Assembly (NCBI RefSeq): GCF_026343955.1 | Contig: NZ_JAPKNI010000001.1 | Coordinates: forward strand, 620,001-684,000 | Source of the DNA: Kaistia defluvii | Lineage (GTDB): Bacteria > Pseudomonadota > Alphaproteobacteria > Rhizobiales > Kaistiaceae | Length of the DNA: 64,000 bases | Reading direction: 5' to 3' | In this document: piece after piece, positions 23,544 through 33,583 of the stretch | Numbering within the stretch: the first letter of the stretch is position 1 | Layout of the letters: each line of letters opens with the position of its first letter | Notes under the pieces: model-generated | What the model saw: the letters and a program-made list of their open reading frames with translations, nothing else | Database searches by the model: none | What the model was told of the DNA's origin: nothing | Position numbers and translations under genes: made by a program

Positions 23544-24386
23544 TCAGATCTTGTCGGTCTGCCACGAATCGAGCGCCGGCAACTGGTCGGGGAATTCGCT
23601 GCCGCTGGTGACGGCGATCGAGGTCACCAGCATGTTGATCACCAGGTGATGATTGAGGCGCGAGGCGAGCGGGGTCAGCAGTTCCGTGCGGTCATAGGGC
23701 GTCACCGCGATCAGCACGTCGGAGACATGCGCCAGCGGGCTGTCCGCCGCCGTGATCGAAACGACCCGGGCGCCGCCGGTGCGGGCGGCGATCGCCAGTT
23801 CGATCATCTGCTTGGTGTGGCCGGACTGCGAGAAGATCAGCGCCACCTCGTTGGGCCGCGACGCTTCGGCGTGCAGCCACTGCCTGGTGCGCCCCATGAC
23901 CGCCGCGCAGCGCATGCCGAGCCGCTGGAACTTGTGCTCGGCGTCAACCGCCGTCACCTCGGAAATGCCGGTGGCATAGATGCCGACCCAGCTTGCCGCC
24001 TGCAGCAGCCGGGCGCCCTCCTCGATCTGGGCGGGCAGCAGATCCTCGAGCGCGCGCTGGATCGCATTCAGCGAATTGCGGGCGGTCTTGCGGACGATGT
24101 TCTCGATCGAGTCGCCCGGCACGATCTGCTCATAGGCGAAGGGCGCCGACGGCACGAGGCTCTGCGCCAGGTTGAGCTTGAAGTCCTGATAGCCCTCGAA
24201 GCCGAAGCGGCGGCAGAAGCGCATCACGGTCGGGTCGCTGACGTCGCATTCCTGCGATAGCCGCGCCATGCTCATATGGATGACCTTGCCCGGATGCGTC
24301 TTGACGAAATTGCCCAGCCGCTGCTCGGCCGGCCCCATCCGGTCGTGCTCCTGGAGAATGCGCTGCAGCAGGCTGTTGGCTGACAT
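23544..24386 (-). CDS. MurR/RpiR family transcriptional regulator with SIS domain
   Basis: 280 aa. N-terminal RpiR helix-turn-helix (SMARLSQECDVSDPTVMRFCRRFGFEGYQDFKLNLAQSL, about residues 38-76) and a C-terminal SIS sugar-phosphate domain (about 125-265: SWVGIYATGISEVTAVDAEHKFQRLG, then IFSQSGHTKQMIELA). Such proteins sense a phosphorylated sugar from the pathway they control. It sits 37 nt upstream of rpiA and 10 nt downstream of a Gph-like phosphatase gene in one operon. The most likely targets are the ACTACA-type sites before the two flanking sugar importers and its own operon. Confidence 0.93.
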   Translation of the reverse strand: MSANSLLQRILQEHDRMGPAEQRLGNFVKTHPGKVIHMSMARLSQECDVSDPTVMRFCRRFGFEGYQDFKLNLAQSLVPSAPFAYEQIVPGDSIENIVRKTARNSLNAIQRALEDLLPAQIEEGARLLQAASWVGIYATGISEVTAVDAEHKFQRLGMRCAAVMGRTRQWLHAEASRPNEVALIFSQSGHTKQMIELAIAARTGGARVVSITAADSPLAHVSDVLIAVTPYDRTELLTPLASRLNHHLVINMLVTSIAVTSGSEFPDQLPALDSWQTDKI

Positions 24387-24396
24387 TGGGTATCCC

Positions 24397-25077
24397 TCAG
24401 CTGGCCGCCTGGACGGGCCGGTAGGCCATGAGATCGAGCAGCCGCGTCAGACGCTGCTCTGGCTCCGTCGGGACCAACTTGCCGCCGCCCCAGGGAACGA
24501 CGAAGAACGGCGCGTCGGCACCGACCGCCGTCGCCTGGTCGACCGTGGTGTCGCCGACATAGGCCCACTCCCCCTGGCCGAGCCCCATCAGCTTCGTCAC
24601 GGCCAGCAGATGGCCAGGATCCGGCTTGCAGGCCGGCACCGCGTCGGCGCCGAGCACGGCATCGAACAGGGGCGCGATGCCCAGCAGATCGAGAATGCGA
24701 AGCGTCAGCGCATGCGGCTTGTTGGTACAGATGCCAAGGCGAAAGCCGGCCTGCTTCAGCGCCGCCAGATCCTCGCGGACATGGCTGTAGAATTTCGTCA
24801 GCCGCGCCGGCGCCTCGCCATAATGGGCGAGATAGGCGGCATGCGCGGCCCGGATCGTCTCGTCGTCACTCGGCAGACCGAGTTCGACCAGCATGTCGAG
24901 CAGCAGGCGGCGCGGGCCATTGCCGATGAAGCGCTCGACGAATTCCGTCTCCTGCTCCGGCCAGCCGCGCGAGCGCAGATAGGCATTCACCGCCGCCGCG
25001 ATGTCCGGCGCGCTGTCGATCAGCGTGCCGTCGAGGTCGAAAATCAGCGCCCCATAGGAGGCGAGCGGCTTCGTCAT
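24397..25077 (-). CDS. HAD family hydrolase, phosphoglycolate phosphatase-like
   Basis: About 226 aa. HAD motif I FDLDGTLIDSAPDIAAAVNAYL, motif II ICTNKP, motif III Lys in ACKPDP, motif IV YVGDTTVDQATAVGA. The pattern DGTLIDSAPDI is that of Gph phosphatases. ATG 25077 (MTKPLASYG) is preferred; a longer frame to 25134 would run into the kinase gene upstream. In a pentose operon it may remove 2-phosphoglycolate or dephosphorylate dead-end sugar phosphates. Confidence 0.9.
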   Translation of the reverse strand: MTKPLASYGALIFDLDGTLIDSAPDIAAAVNAYLRSRGWPEQETEFVERFIGNGPRRLLLDMLVELGLPSDDETIRAAHAAYLAHYGEAPARLTKFYSHVREDLAALKQAGFRLGICTNKPHALTLRILDLLGIAPLFDAVLGADAVPACKPDPGHLLAVTKLMGLGQGEWAYVGDTTVDQATAVGADAPFFVVPWGGGKLVPTEPEQRLTRLLDLMAYRPVQAAS

Positions 25078-25108
25078 GTCTGTCTTTCTGTCGACAATAC
25101 CGGTCTCG

Positions 25109-26629
25109 TCACACATCGAGCTTCGCTTCCGCAATCGCCTCGAAGCTTTGCGACAAGGCCGGATAAAGACCTTCGAAGATCCCGAAGGCGCGGCGCAGCG
25201 TGTCGCCGGTCTCGCGATCGGGGAACTGGCGCGTCAGCGGCTTGCAGAGCTGCGCCGCCGCCTTCGCGTCCGGCCAGATGCCGACGCCGACGCCCGCCAC
25301 CAGCGCCGCGCCAAACGCGCCGCCCTCGGCCGCGCCCTCGGTCGTCACAACCTCGCAATCGAACAGATCGGCCTGCATCTGCCGCCAGAGCGCCGAACGC
25401 GCCCCGCCGCCCGACGCCTTGATGACGCTGTGCTGCATGCCGATCCGCTGCATCAACCCATGAATATCGCGCAGCGCATAGGTGACGCCTTCCATGACGC
25501 TGCGCGCCAGGTCGCCGCCCTCGTGGCGGGCCGTCAGCCCGACGAAGGCGCCGCGCGCGATCGGATCGGGATGCGGGCAGCGCTCGCCATAGAGATAGGG
25601 CAGGAAAAACAGGCCCTTCGCACCGGCAGGACTCGCCGCCGCCTTGGCTACGATCTCGTCGAAGGAGAGCTGTTCGCTTCTCTGCCCCATCGAACCCATC
25701 GCATCGCGGAACCACGACATGGCGCCGCCGGCATTGAGCGAGACGCCCATGCAGTGCCAGCTATCCGGCGCGACATTGCAGAACACCTGCAATCGACCCT
25801 CGGGATTGTCCTCCGGCGCTTCAAGCGCGCTGGCGACAATGCCGGCGGTGCCGATCGTCGTCTGCAATTCGCCGGGCATCATCACGCCGGAACCGAGCGT
25901 CTGGATAACGCTGTCGCCGCCACCCCCCACGACCGGAACACCCTCCGGCAGACCGAACAACGCCGCGCCGGAGCGGTTCACCTGACCGGTAACGACCTGC
26001 GATTCATGGCACGGCGGCAGCAGCGCCGGATCGATGTCGAGACGTTCGAGCAGTTCGCCGGACCATGCCCGCTTGCGGACGTCGAACAGACCGGTGCCGG
26101 ACGCATCCGACACTTCCGTCGCGATCTCGCCGGTCAGCACCAGCCGCAGATAGTCCTTCGGGTTCACGACGTGGCGGAGCTTTGCGTACAGCTCCGGCTC
26201 GTGGTTGCGCATCCATACGATCTTGCCGCCGGTATAGCCGACCAGCATGCGGTTGTTGGTGAGGGCCAGCAGCGCCTCGAGGCCGCCGGCCTTTTCCGTG
26301 ATCTCGGCGCATTCCGCGCCGTTGCGCTGGTCGTTCCAGAGCAAGGCCGGCCGCAGCACGCGATGGGCTTCGTCGAGCGGCGTCAGACCGTGCATCTGGC
26401 CGGAAAGGCCGATGCCGGCGATCTCGACATCGTCCCGCTTGGCCAGGACGGCGGCGACCGACTGGCGGGCACCCTCGATCCAGAGTGCGGGATCCTGCTC
26501 GGTCCAGCCGGGACGCGGCTGCGACAGGCCATAGGTCGCGGTCGAACTGGCGAGCACGCCGCCGGCCTCGTCGATCAGGAGCGCCTTGCAGCCAGACGTG
26601 CCGATATCGATCCCCAAAAGGGCCCGCAT
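25109..26629 (-). CDS. FGGY family carbohydrate kinase, xylulokinase-like
   Basis: About 506 aa, the usual length of XylB. ATP-dependent phosphorylation of a ketopentose or related sugar. Domain 1 starts MRALLGIDIGTSGCKALLIDE; the xylulokinase-type blocks IGLSGQMHGLTPLD, LRPALLWNDQR and NPKDYLRLVLTGE are present, as are the adenosine-side segments GGGGDSVIQTLGSG and ASGGGARSALWRQ. ATG 26629 begins 4 nt after the aldehyde dehydrogenase stop, indicating coupling. With RpiA in the same operon the product probably enters the pentose phosphate pathway. D-xylulose is the default substrate, but other FGGY kinases look similar. Confidence 0.92.
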   Translation of the reverse strand: MRALLGIDIGTSGCKALLIDEAGGVLASSTATYGLSQPRPGWTEQDPALWIEGARQSVAAVLAKRDDVEIAGIGLSGQMHGLTPLDEAHRVLRPALLWNDQRNGAECAEITEKAGGLEALLALTNNRMLVGYTGGKIVWMRNHEPELYAKLRHVVNPKDYLRLVLTGEIATEVSDASGTGLFDVRKRAWSGELLERLDIDPALLPPCHESQVVTGQVNRSGAALFGLPEGVPVVGGGGDSVIQTLGSGVMMPGELQTTIGTAGIVASALEAPEDNPEGRLQVFCNVAPDSWHCMGVSLNAGGAMSWFRDAMGSMGQRSEQLSFDEIVAKAAASPAGAKGLFFLPYLYGERCPHPDPIARGAFVGLTARHEGGDLARSVMEGVTYALRDIHGLMQRIGMQHSVIKASGGGARSALWRQMQADLFDCEVVTTEGAAEGGAFGAALVAGVGVGIWPDAKAAAQLCKPLTRQFPDRETGDTLRRAFGIFEGLYPALSQSFEAIAEAKLDV

Positions 26630-26633
26630 GATG

Positions 26634-28097
26634 CTAGCGCCCCTTCGGCTCATCGTGGCGGATGCGGATATGCTTGAAGTTGAAATATTCGAGCATCCCC
26701 TCGCGGCCATGCTCATAGCCGACGCCGCTCTGCTTGCGGCCGCCATAAGGCGCGTTCATCACGCCGGCATCGACATTGTTGACCGCGACATTGCCATAGT
26801 CGAGACGCGTGGTGAGGTAGCGCACCTCGTCCATGTCCTTGGCGTAGACATAAGAGGCAAGGCCGTAAGGTGTGTCGTTGGCGCGCGCGATCGCCTCGTC
26901 GAGACCATCATACGGCGCGACGCCCAGCAGCGGCCCGAACGTCTCCTCGCTCATCACCTTCATGGCGTGCGTGCAATCGGCCACCACGGTCGGGCGGAAG
27001 AAATGCCCGCGCGCGAACTGTTCGCCTTCCGGCGCCGCGCCGCCCGTCACCAGCCGCGCGCCCTTGGCGAGCGCATCGGCGAGATGCTCCTTCGTCTTCG
27101 CGAGCGGATCGGCCGAAGCCATGGCGCCGAGATCGGCATCGGGCTTGTCGAGGCCGTTGCCGATGGTAAGCGCCTCGGCCGCGACCTTTACCTTGGCAAG
27201 GAACGCCTCGTAGATCGGGCGGGCGACATAGACGCGGTTAATCGCGATGCAGATCTGGCCCATATTGCGGAACGAGCGGCGCACCGCGCCCTTGACGGCC
27301 GCATCGAGATCCGCCGATTCCGTGACGATCATCGGGCAATTGCCGCCCAGCTCCAGCGACATGCGCTTGACCGTGGTGGCGGATTGCTGGATCCGCAGCC
27401 CGACGCTGCTCGAGCCGGTGAAGGCGATCTTGTCGACGCCCGGATGCTCGACCAGCGCCTGGCCGACCACCGAGCCCGGCCCGGTAATGACATTGACGAC
27501 ACCGGCCGGAATCTTGGCTTCCTCCACCTTCCGGGCGATCGCCAGCGCCGTGAACGGCGTCAGATCGGCCGGCTTGATGACGATGGTGCAGCCGGCGGCA
27601 AGCGAGGCGCACAGCTTCCAGCCGACCAGCTCGGCCGGATAGTTCCACGGCGTGATCGCGCCGACGACGCCGATCGGCTCGCGGATGACAAGGCTGTGGT
27701 GATCGGTGGTGTCACCCGGCACGATCTCGCCATGTACGCGGACCGCTTCCTCGGCGTAGAAATGGCAGGCTTCGGCGAGCTTCAGGATTTCGCCGCGCGC
27801 CTCGTTGAGCGGCTTCCCCTGCTCCATCGTCATGATCCGCGCCATGCCGTCCGCATCGGCGGCGATCGCGTCGCCCAGCCGATGCAGCGCCCCGGAGCGC
27901 GCCTTGGCCGGCTGATCGGCCCAGCCGCGGAAGGCCGCGCGCGCCGCGGCGACAGCCTCGTTGATCTCGTCCGCGGTCGAGGCGGCGATCTCGCCGATCG
28001 ACTCGCCCGTCGCCGGGTTGAGGACCGCGATATGGGCGCCGGCGCCGACCTTCCAGCCGCCACCGATGAACAGCTTACCACTCAATTCCGAGATCAT
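26634..28097 (-). CDS. NAD(P)-dependent aldehyde dehydrogenase
   Basis: About 487 aa. I chose ATG 28097 (MISELSGKLFIGGGW) with a GGGACGGA stretch upstream; an upstream extension is rich in Arg and Cys and not conserved in kind. Landmarks: ITPWNYPAELVGWKLCASLAAGCTIVIKPAD, FTGSSSVGLRI, base Glu in LELGGNCPMIV, nucleophile in NMGQICIAINRVY, then EETFGPLLG. First gene of the operon with the xylulokinase-like protein, Gph-like phosphatase, RpiR regulator and RpiA. It may oxidise a sugar aldehyde or glycolaldehyde released during pentose or pentitol breakdown. The operon promoter region holds a candidate RpiR site at 28188-28202. Confidence 0.92.
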   Translation of the reverse strand: MISELSGKLFIGGGWKVGAGAHIAVLNPATGESIGEIAASTADEINEAVAAARAAFRGWADQPAKARSGALHRLGDAIAADADGMARIMTMEQGKPLNEARGEILKLAEACHFYAEEAVRVHGEIVPGDTTDHHSLVIREPIGVVGAITPWNYPAELVGWKLCASLAAGCTIVIKPADLTPFTALAIARKVEEAKIPAGVVNVITGPGSVVGQALVEHPGVDKIAFTGSSSVGLRIQQSATTVKRMSLELGGNCPMIVTESADLDAAVKGAVRRSFRNMGQICIAINRVYVARPIYEAFLAKVKVAAEALTIGNGLDKPDADLGAMASADPLAKTKEHLADALAKGARLVTGGAAPEGEQFARGHFFRPTVVADCTHAMKVMSEETFGPLLGVAPYDGLDEAIARANDTPYGLASYVYAKDMDEVRYLTTRLDYGNVAVNNVDAGVMNAPYGGRKQSGVGYEHGREGMLEYFNFKHIRIRHDEPKGR

Positions 28098-28187
28098 TTC
28101 ATCCGTCCCTGTGACCCGGCGACACGCCCATCCGAACCCACGCTGGGCATGAAAACAGCCTATCCGAGGCCGAGCATGGCGGCAGAA

Positions 28188-28202
28188 TATAGCATAACTA
28201 CA
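28188..28202. promoter_or_regulatory. Candidate RpiR operator, site 3
   Basis: TATAGCATAACTACA, with half-sites TATAGC and ACTACA (4 of 6 complementary positions). On the minus strand it overlaps a TATATT hexamer that could be the -10 of the aldehyde dehydrogenase/kinase/rpiR/rpiA operon, 91 nt before its first start codon. Confidence 0.4.
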
Positions 28203-28380
28203 CGAGCACAAGACCGTCCGGCGAGCGAGTTGTGGAAGCGTCGGCGCAGACAGGCCTTCCTGGATCAAGCGCTTAGGATTCCTGCATTTATTCGGCCACG
28301 ACGGCCGTCGTTCACCGATAGTCCGGACCAGCTTGACCGACGCTTGGCCAGCCCGAGCCAGGGTGAGCCGCAGCGAGCTT

Positions 28381-28395
28381 GATAGTTTTACTACA
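28381..28395. promoter_or_regulatory. Candidate RpiR operator, site 4
   Basis: GATAGTTTTACTACA, half-sites GATAGT and ACTACA with the same 3-nt spacer as site 1. It lies mid-way in the divergent region between the two sugar operons. Confidence 0.4.
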
Positions 28396-28536
28396 ACGTC
28401 AAGCTACCGCATCTGGCCCCGCCGCTGGGCCCTCGCCTGCGGTCCCTTTTGTCCTCTTGCTGGCCCCCGCCGCCCCGCGTGCACTGCACACTACAAAAAC
28501 GCCTGCCTCCGACGAGAACAGGCCATTCGGGGCCGA

Positions 28537-28570
28537 TTGACAGCCCTCCAAGCCCGTGCATAGCTATGCA
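28537..28570 (+). promoter_or_regulatory. Promoter-like box and perfect 14-bp palindrome before sugar ABC operon
   Basis: TTGACA at 28537-28542 is followed, after about a standard spacer, by the palindrome TGCATAGCTATGCA at 28557-28570, which would cover the -10 region. It is about 200 nt upstream of the binding-protein gene. The palindrome differs from the ACTACA sites, so a second regulator, perhaps the LacI protein at the end of this operon, may act here. Confidence 0.45.
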
Positions 28571-28766
28571 AGGCCAGAAAAACACAATGGGTCGTTGCGG
28601 AAAGTCCGAGAGACGGCCGCCAGCCTTTTGCAGCCGGACGACAGGCGCGCCAACGCCGTTTCGCCGGTGGCGGTATCATCACGACGAGGGAAGACGGACA
28701 GCCGGAAACGACACATAAAAACGGAGCCCCGGCGGCCAGGGCGTTCCAAACAGGGAGGAGTGATCC

Positions 28767-29867
28767 ATGGGCAATAAACCCATCTCCGGCGCGTTGGGTA
28801 AGCCGATCAAGCGGCGAGACATCCTCAAGGGCGCGGGCCTGATCGGCATGGCGGGCGTTTTCCCGGCCATCCTCACCCGATCCGCCTTTGCCGCCGACAA
28901 GCCGACCGTCGTGAATTCGATCCGGTCGCTGTCCAATCCCTATCATGCGACGTGGAACAAGGGCGGCGCGGCCTTCGCCAAGTCGGTCGGGGCCGACTAC
29001 GTCACCCTCGTGACCGAGGGCAACAGCGAGAAGGGCATCGCCGACATCAAGGCGATCCTGGCCAAGACCGGCGGCAATGCCGTCATCAACGTCGACCCGA
29101 ACGACAGCCCGGACGCGCGGGCGATCGTCGAGGCAGCCAAGGCCGCCGGCGCCTATGTCGTCACCCAGTGGAACAAGCCGGCCGACCTGCATCCCTGGGA
29201 TTTCGATCCCAACTACGTCGCCCACATCTCCTTCAGCGGCGTGCCCTACGGCAAGGCCATGGCCGAGACGCTGATCAAGAAGATGGGCGGCAAGGGCGGC
29301 ATCGTCGCGCTCGGCGGCATTGAGTCGAACGTGCCCGCCATCGAGCGCAAGAAGGGCCTGATGGAGGCGCTCGCCGCCAATCCCGACGTCAAGCTGCTCG
29401 ACTACCAGGTGGCCAACTGGTCGGCGACCGAGGCGCTGGACAAGACCAACGCCTGGCTGACCCAGTTCGGTGACCAGATCACCGGCATCTGGGCCGCGAA
29501 TGACGACATGGCGCTCGCCGCCGTCGAAGCGCTGCGCGCCGACGGCCGCGCCGGCAAGGTGCCGGTAACCGGCGTGGACGGCATTCAGCTCGCCGTCGAG
29601 GCGATCCAGAAGGGCGAACTGGCCGGCACGGTCGCCTGGGATCCGTACTGGCAGGGCGGCATGGGCCTCGCCATCGGCTACGCCGCCAAGACCGGCGTCT
29701 TCGATCCGGCCGAGGAGCCGAAGGACCATCGGGAATTCTACGGCAAGGGCGTGATCATCACAGAAGAGAACGCCGATACCTATTATGCCGAGAATATCGC
29801 GGCCGAACCCAAGATGGACTGGAACGACATCTGGGGCCGCGTCAGCGGCCAGATCCAGTACGACTGA
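28767..29867 (+). CDS. Sugar ABC transporter substrate-binding protein
   Basis: 366 aa, preceded by GGGAGGAG. The N-terminus has a signal of Tat-like look with KRRDILKGAGLIGMAGVFPAILTRSAFA-AD. The mature part is a type I sugar-binding fold: IRSLSNPYHATWNKGGAAFAKSVG, SEKGIADIKAIL, WAANDDMALAAVEALRADGRAGKVPVTGVDG. Although the predicted fold is RbsB-like, the ligand is unknown. It leads a plus-strand operon: binding protein, permease, ATPase, second permease, SDR, LacI regulator. Three tandem hairpins follow the stop codon. Confidence 0.93.
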   Translation: MGNKPISGALGKPIKRRDILKGAGLIGMAGVFPAILTRSAFAADKPTVVNSIRSLSNPYHATWNKGGAAFAKSVGADYVTLVTEGNSEKGIADIKAILAKTGGNAVINVDPNDSPDARAIVEAAKAAGAYVVTQWNKPADLHPWDFDPNYVAHISFSGVPYGKAMAETLIKKMGGKGGIVALGGIESNVPAIERKKGLMEALAANPDVKLLDYQVANWSATEALDKTNAWLTQFGDQITGIWAANDDMALAAVEALRADGRAGKVPVTGVDGIQLAVEAIQKGELAGTVAWDPYWQGGMGLAIGYAAKTGVFDPAEEPKDHREFYGKGVIITEENADTYYAENIAAEPKMDWNDIWGRVSGQIQYD

Positions 29868-29878
29868 TCTCCCGGGGC

Positions 29879-29970
29879 GGGCGCGCCGGGTGCGCGCCCA
29901 TCGCCGGCTCCTGCGTATCGGAGCCGGCGACCTGCCGCGCGTTCCACGTCGCGAACCTTCGCTCGCGACG
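29879..29970 (+). promoter_or_regulatory. Three tandem hairpins between binding-protein and permease genes
   Basis: All three stems are perfect: GGGCGCGC/GCGCGCCC (29879-29899, 5-nt loop), TCGCCGGCTCC/GGAGCCGGCGA (29901-29930, 8-nt loop), and CGTCGCGA/TCGCGACG (29947-29970, 8-nt loop). They fill most of the 143-nt gap after the binding-protein gene. No U-run follows, so partial termination or protection of the upstream mRNA from 3' decay is more likely than full termination. Confidence 0.8.
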
Positions 29971-30010
29971 CCGCGCATCCCGATCGATTTCCCATGAGGC
30001 GATCCGGCCA

Positions 30011-31005
30011 ATGACCCTTGATGCTTCGATTTCGTCCCAGGCGGCCAAACCCGCGCCACGTCGACGCTGGCGCATCGCGTCCTGGGCGCCGCTGATCGTG
30101 CTCGTGCTGCTTTGTGGCCTGATCACCCTGATCAATCCCAACTTCCTGACCTTCGGCAACATGGTGCGCATCAGCCAGGCGGCGATGATCCCGCTGGTGC
30201 TGGGGCTTGGCGCCACCTTCATCATCCTGATGGGCTCGATCGATCTGTCGGTCGAGGGCGGCTTGACGCTGTCCGCCGTCATCCTGTCGATGCTGGTGCT
30301 GAACGGTGCCAATTCCAACACCTTCGGCCTCTTTGGCGTTCTCATCGTGCTTCTCGTCGGGGCCGGCGTCGGCTTCGCCAATGGCGTCATCCATGTGCGC
30401 CTGAAGATCCCCTCCTTCATGGTGACGCTCGGCATGTGGTTCGTCGGCGTGGGCGCCGCCAACGCGCTGCTCGGCGGCATGGCGATCCGCATCAACGACC
30501 CGATGATCCGCGGCCTCGCCATCGAACGCTTCCTCGGATTTCCCTGGGGCGTCTGGCTGGCACTGTTCTGTCTGCTGGTCGCGCTCGTCATCCAGAATTA
30601 CACCCGCCTCGGGCGTTACATCTATGCGCTCGGCGGCGGCGAGGACCTGGCGGCTCTGTCGGGCATTCCCGTCGGCCGCGTCCGCATCCTGACCTTCACG
30701 CTGGCGGGCGTTTTCTACGCCGTCGGCGGCGTGCTGGCCGCGGCCCAGCTCGGCCTCGGCAATGCCCAGATCGGCAATGGCCGCCTGTTCACCACCGTCA
30801 CCGCCGTGGTCGTTGGCGGCACGGCGCTCTCCGGCGGCCAGGGCAGCGTGCTGCAGACGCTGGTCGGGGTTCTCATCGTCGTCGTGCTGTCGAACGGCAT
30901 GGTGCTGATGGGCGTGCCGCCCAGCGTGCAGATCGGCGTGCAGGGCCTGATGATCATCGCGGCGGTCGCCTTGTCGATCGACCGCAAGCGGATGCGGATC
31001 GTCAA

Positions 31006-31009
<4 letters not shown>
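30011..31009 (+). CDS. Sugar ABC transporter permease
   Basis: 332 aa, RbsC-like. A short cytosolic N-terminus, then eight to ten membrane segments from about residue 28. Family blocks: ILMGSIDLSVEGGLTLSAVI, VRLKIPSFMVTLGMWFVGVGAANALLGG, YIYALGGGEDLAALSGIPVGRVRI, AVVVGGTALSGGQGSVLQT. It is one of two permeases in this system, so the channel is probably a heterodimer. Its stop overlaps the ATPase start (ATGA). Confidence 0.93.
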
Positions 31010-32574
<1,565 letters not shown>

Positions 32575-32578
32575 CGCG

Positions 32579-33538
32579 ATGAACAGCATAATCGAGACGA
32601 TCCGCACCGATGGGCTGCGCCAGTGGCTGCCTCTGGCCACGCTGATCCTGCTGGTGATACTGGTGGGCGCCTTCCAGCCCGCCTTCCTCGAAGTGAACAC
32701 ATTGCTGCAGCTTGCCAGCGATACCGCCGTCGTGTTCATCCTCGCGACCGGCGTCACCTTCGTCATCATGCTGGGGGGCATCGACCTCTCGATCCAGTCG
32801 ATGGCGTCGCTTTCCAGCGTCGCCGTGGCGCTGACGCTGTCGCGCTTCGGCTACGGCGCCTTCGTCTTCGCCTTCGCACTTGGCGCCGTGGCGGGCCTGC
32901 TTTCCGGCATCGCCCATGTGCGCCTGCGCATCCCCTCCTTCATCGCCACGCTGGCCATGGGCGGCGTGCTCTACAGCGCCGCCCTGGTCACCTCGAGGGA
33001 GCGCTCGATCACGCTGGGCGACAGCGACCGCGCCTATCTCGGCTGGATCACCGGCACGGTCTTCGGCATCCCCAACGTCGTCGTCATCGCGCTGATCGTG
33101 CTGGCGATCGCGCATGTCCTGCAAAGCCGCACCCGTTTCGGCCGCTACAGCGCCGCGATCGGCGCCGGCGAACCGGCGGCCTATGCCTCCGGCGTCAAGG
33201 TCGACCGCCAGAAGATCATCGCGTTCGTCCTGTCGGGCGCCTGCGCGGCGCTGGCCGGCATCGTCCTGGTCGGCCGGCTCGCCAGCGGATCGCCGACGCT
33301 GGCGAGCGAGTTGCTGCTGCCCTCGATCGCCGCGGTCGTGGTCGGCGGCACCGCCATCACCGGCGGTGTCGGCAGCATCTGGCGCACGCTGGTCGGCGCG
33401 CTGATCATCTCGGTGGTACGCATCGGCATGACGTTTCTCGGCGTCAACATCTTCGCCCAGAACATCGTCTTCGGAGTCGTCCTGGTCGCCGCCGTCGCCA
33501 TCACCATCGATCGGTCCAAGATACCGATCGTCAAGTAA
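32579..33538 (+). CDS. Sugar ABC transporter permease, second of the pair
   Basis: 319 aa, start ATG 32579, 4 nt after the ATPase stop. RbsC-like: LGGIDLSIQSMASLSSVAVAL, VRLRIPSFIATLAMGGVLYSAALV, RYSAAIGAGEPAAYASGVKVDRQKI, AVVVGGTAITGGVGSIWRT. Partner of the permease encoded at 30.0 kb. Followed after 45 nt by an SDR gene in the same direction. Confidence 0.93.
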   Translation: MNSIIETIRTDGLRQWLPLATLILLVILVGAFQPAFLEVNTLLQLASDTAVVFILATGVTFVIMLGGIDLSIQSMASLSSVAVALTLSRFGYGAFVFAFALGAVAGLLSGIAHVRLRIPSFIATLAMGGVLYSAALVTSRERSITLGDSDRAYLGWITGTVFGIPNVVVIALIVLAIAHVLQSRTRFGRYSAAIGAGEPAAYASGVKVDRQKIIAFVLSGACAALAGIVLVGRLASGSPTLASELLLPSIAAVVVGGTAITGGVGSIWRTLVGALIISVVRIGMTFLGVNIFAQNIVFGVVLVAAVAITIDRSKIPIVK

Positions 33539-33583
33539 TCGCGTTTTTCAAAGGGCCACTCTCAAGAGGCCAGGAGCACAAGC

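Larger units (their letters stand above)
28098..28766. other. 669-nt divergent regulatory region between two sugar operons
   Basis: No supportable gene. It separates the aldehyde dehydrogenase/kinase operon (minus) from a sugar ABC operon (plus). It holds candidate RpiR sites at 28188-28202 and 28381-28395, a TTGACA box at 28537-28542, and a perfect 14-bp palindrome at 28557-28570. A lone ACTACA at 28490-28495 has no partner half. Short frames crossing it have no family features. Confidence 0.7.

Noticed and set aside
28490-28495. Extra ACTACA in the divergent region as a fifth RpiR site
   Set aside because: The hexamer 15 bp away has no match to the partner half-site, so chance is the simpler explanation. 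The ACTACA within the amidohydrolase coding region at about 18.25 kb was set aside for the same reason.
30112-31005. In-frame extension of the ATPase back through the permease gene
   Set aside because: The permease is clearly coded in another frame here. The ATPase motif order and the ATGA overlap at 31006 set the real start.
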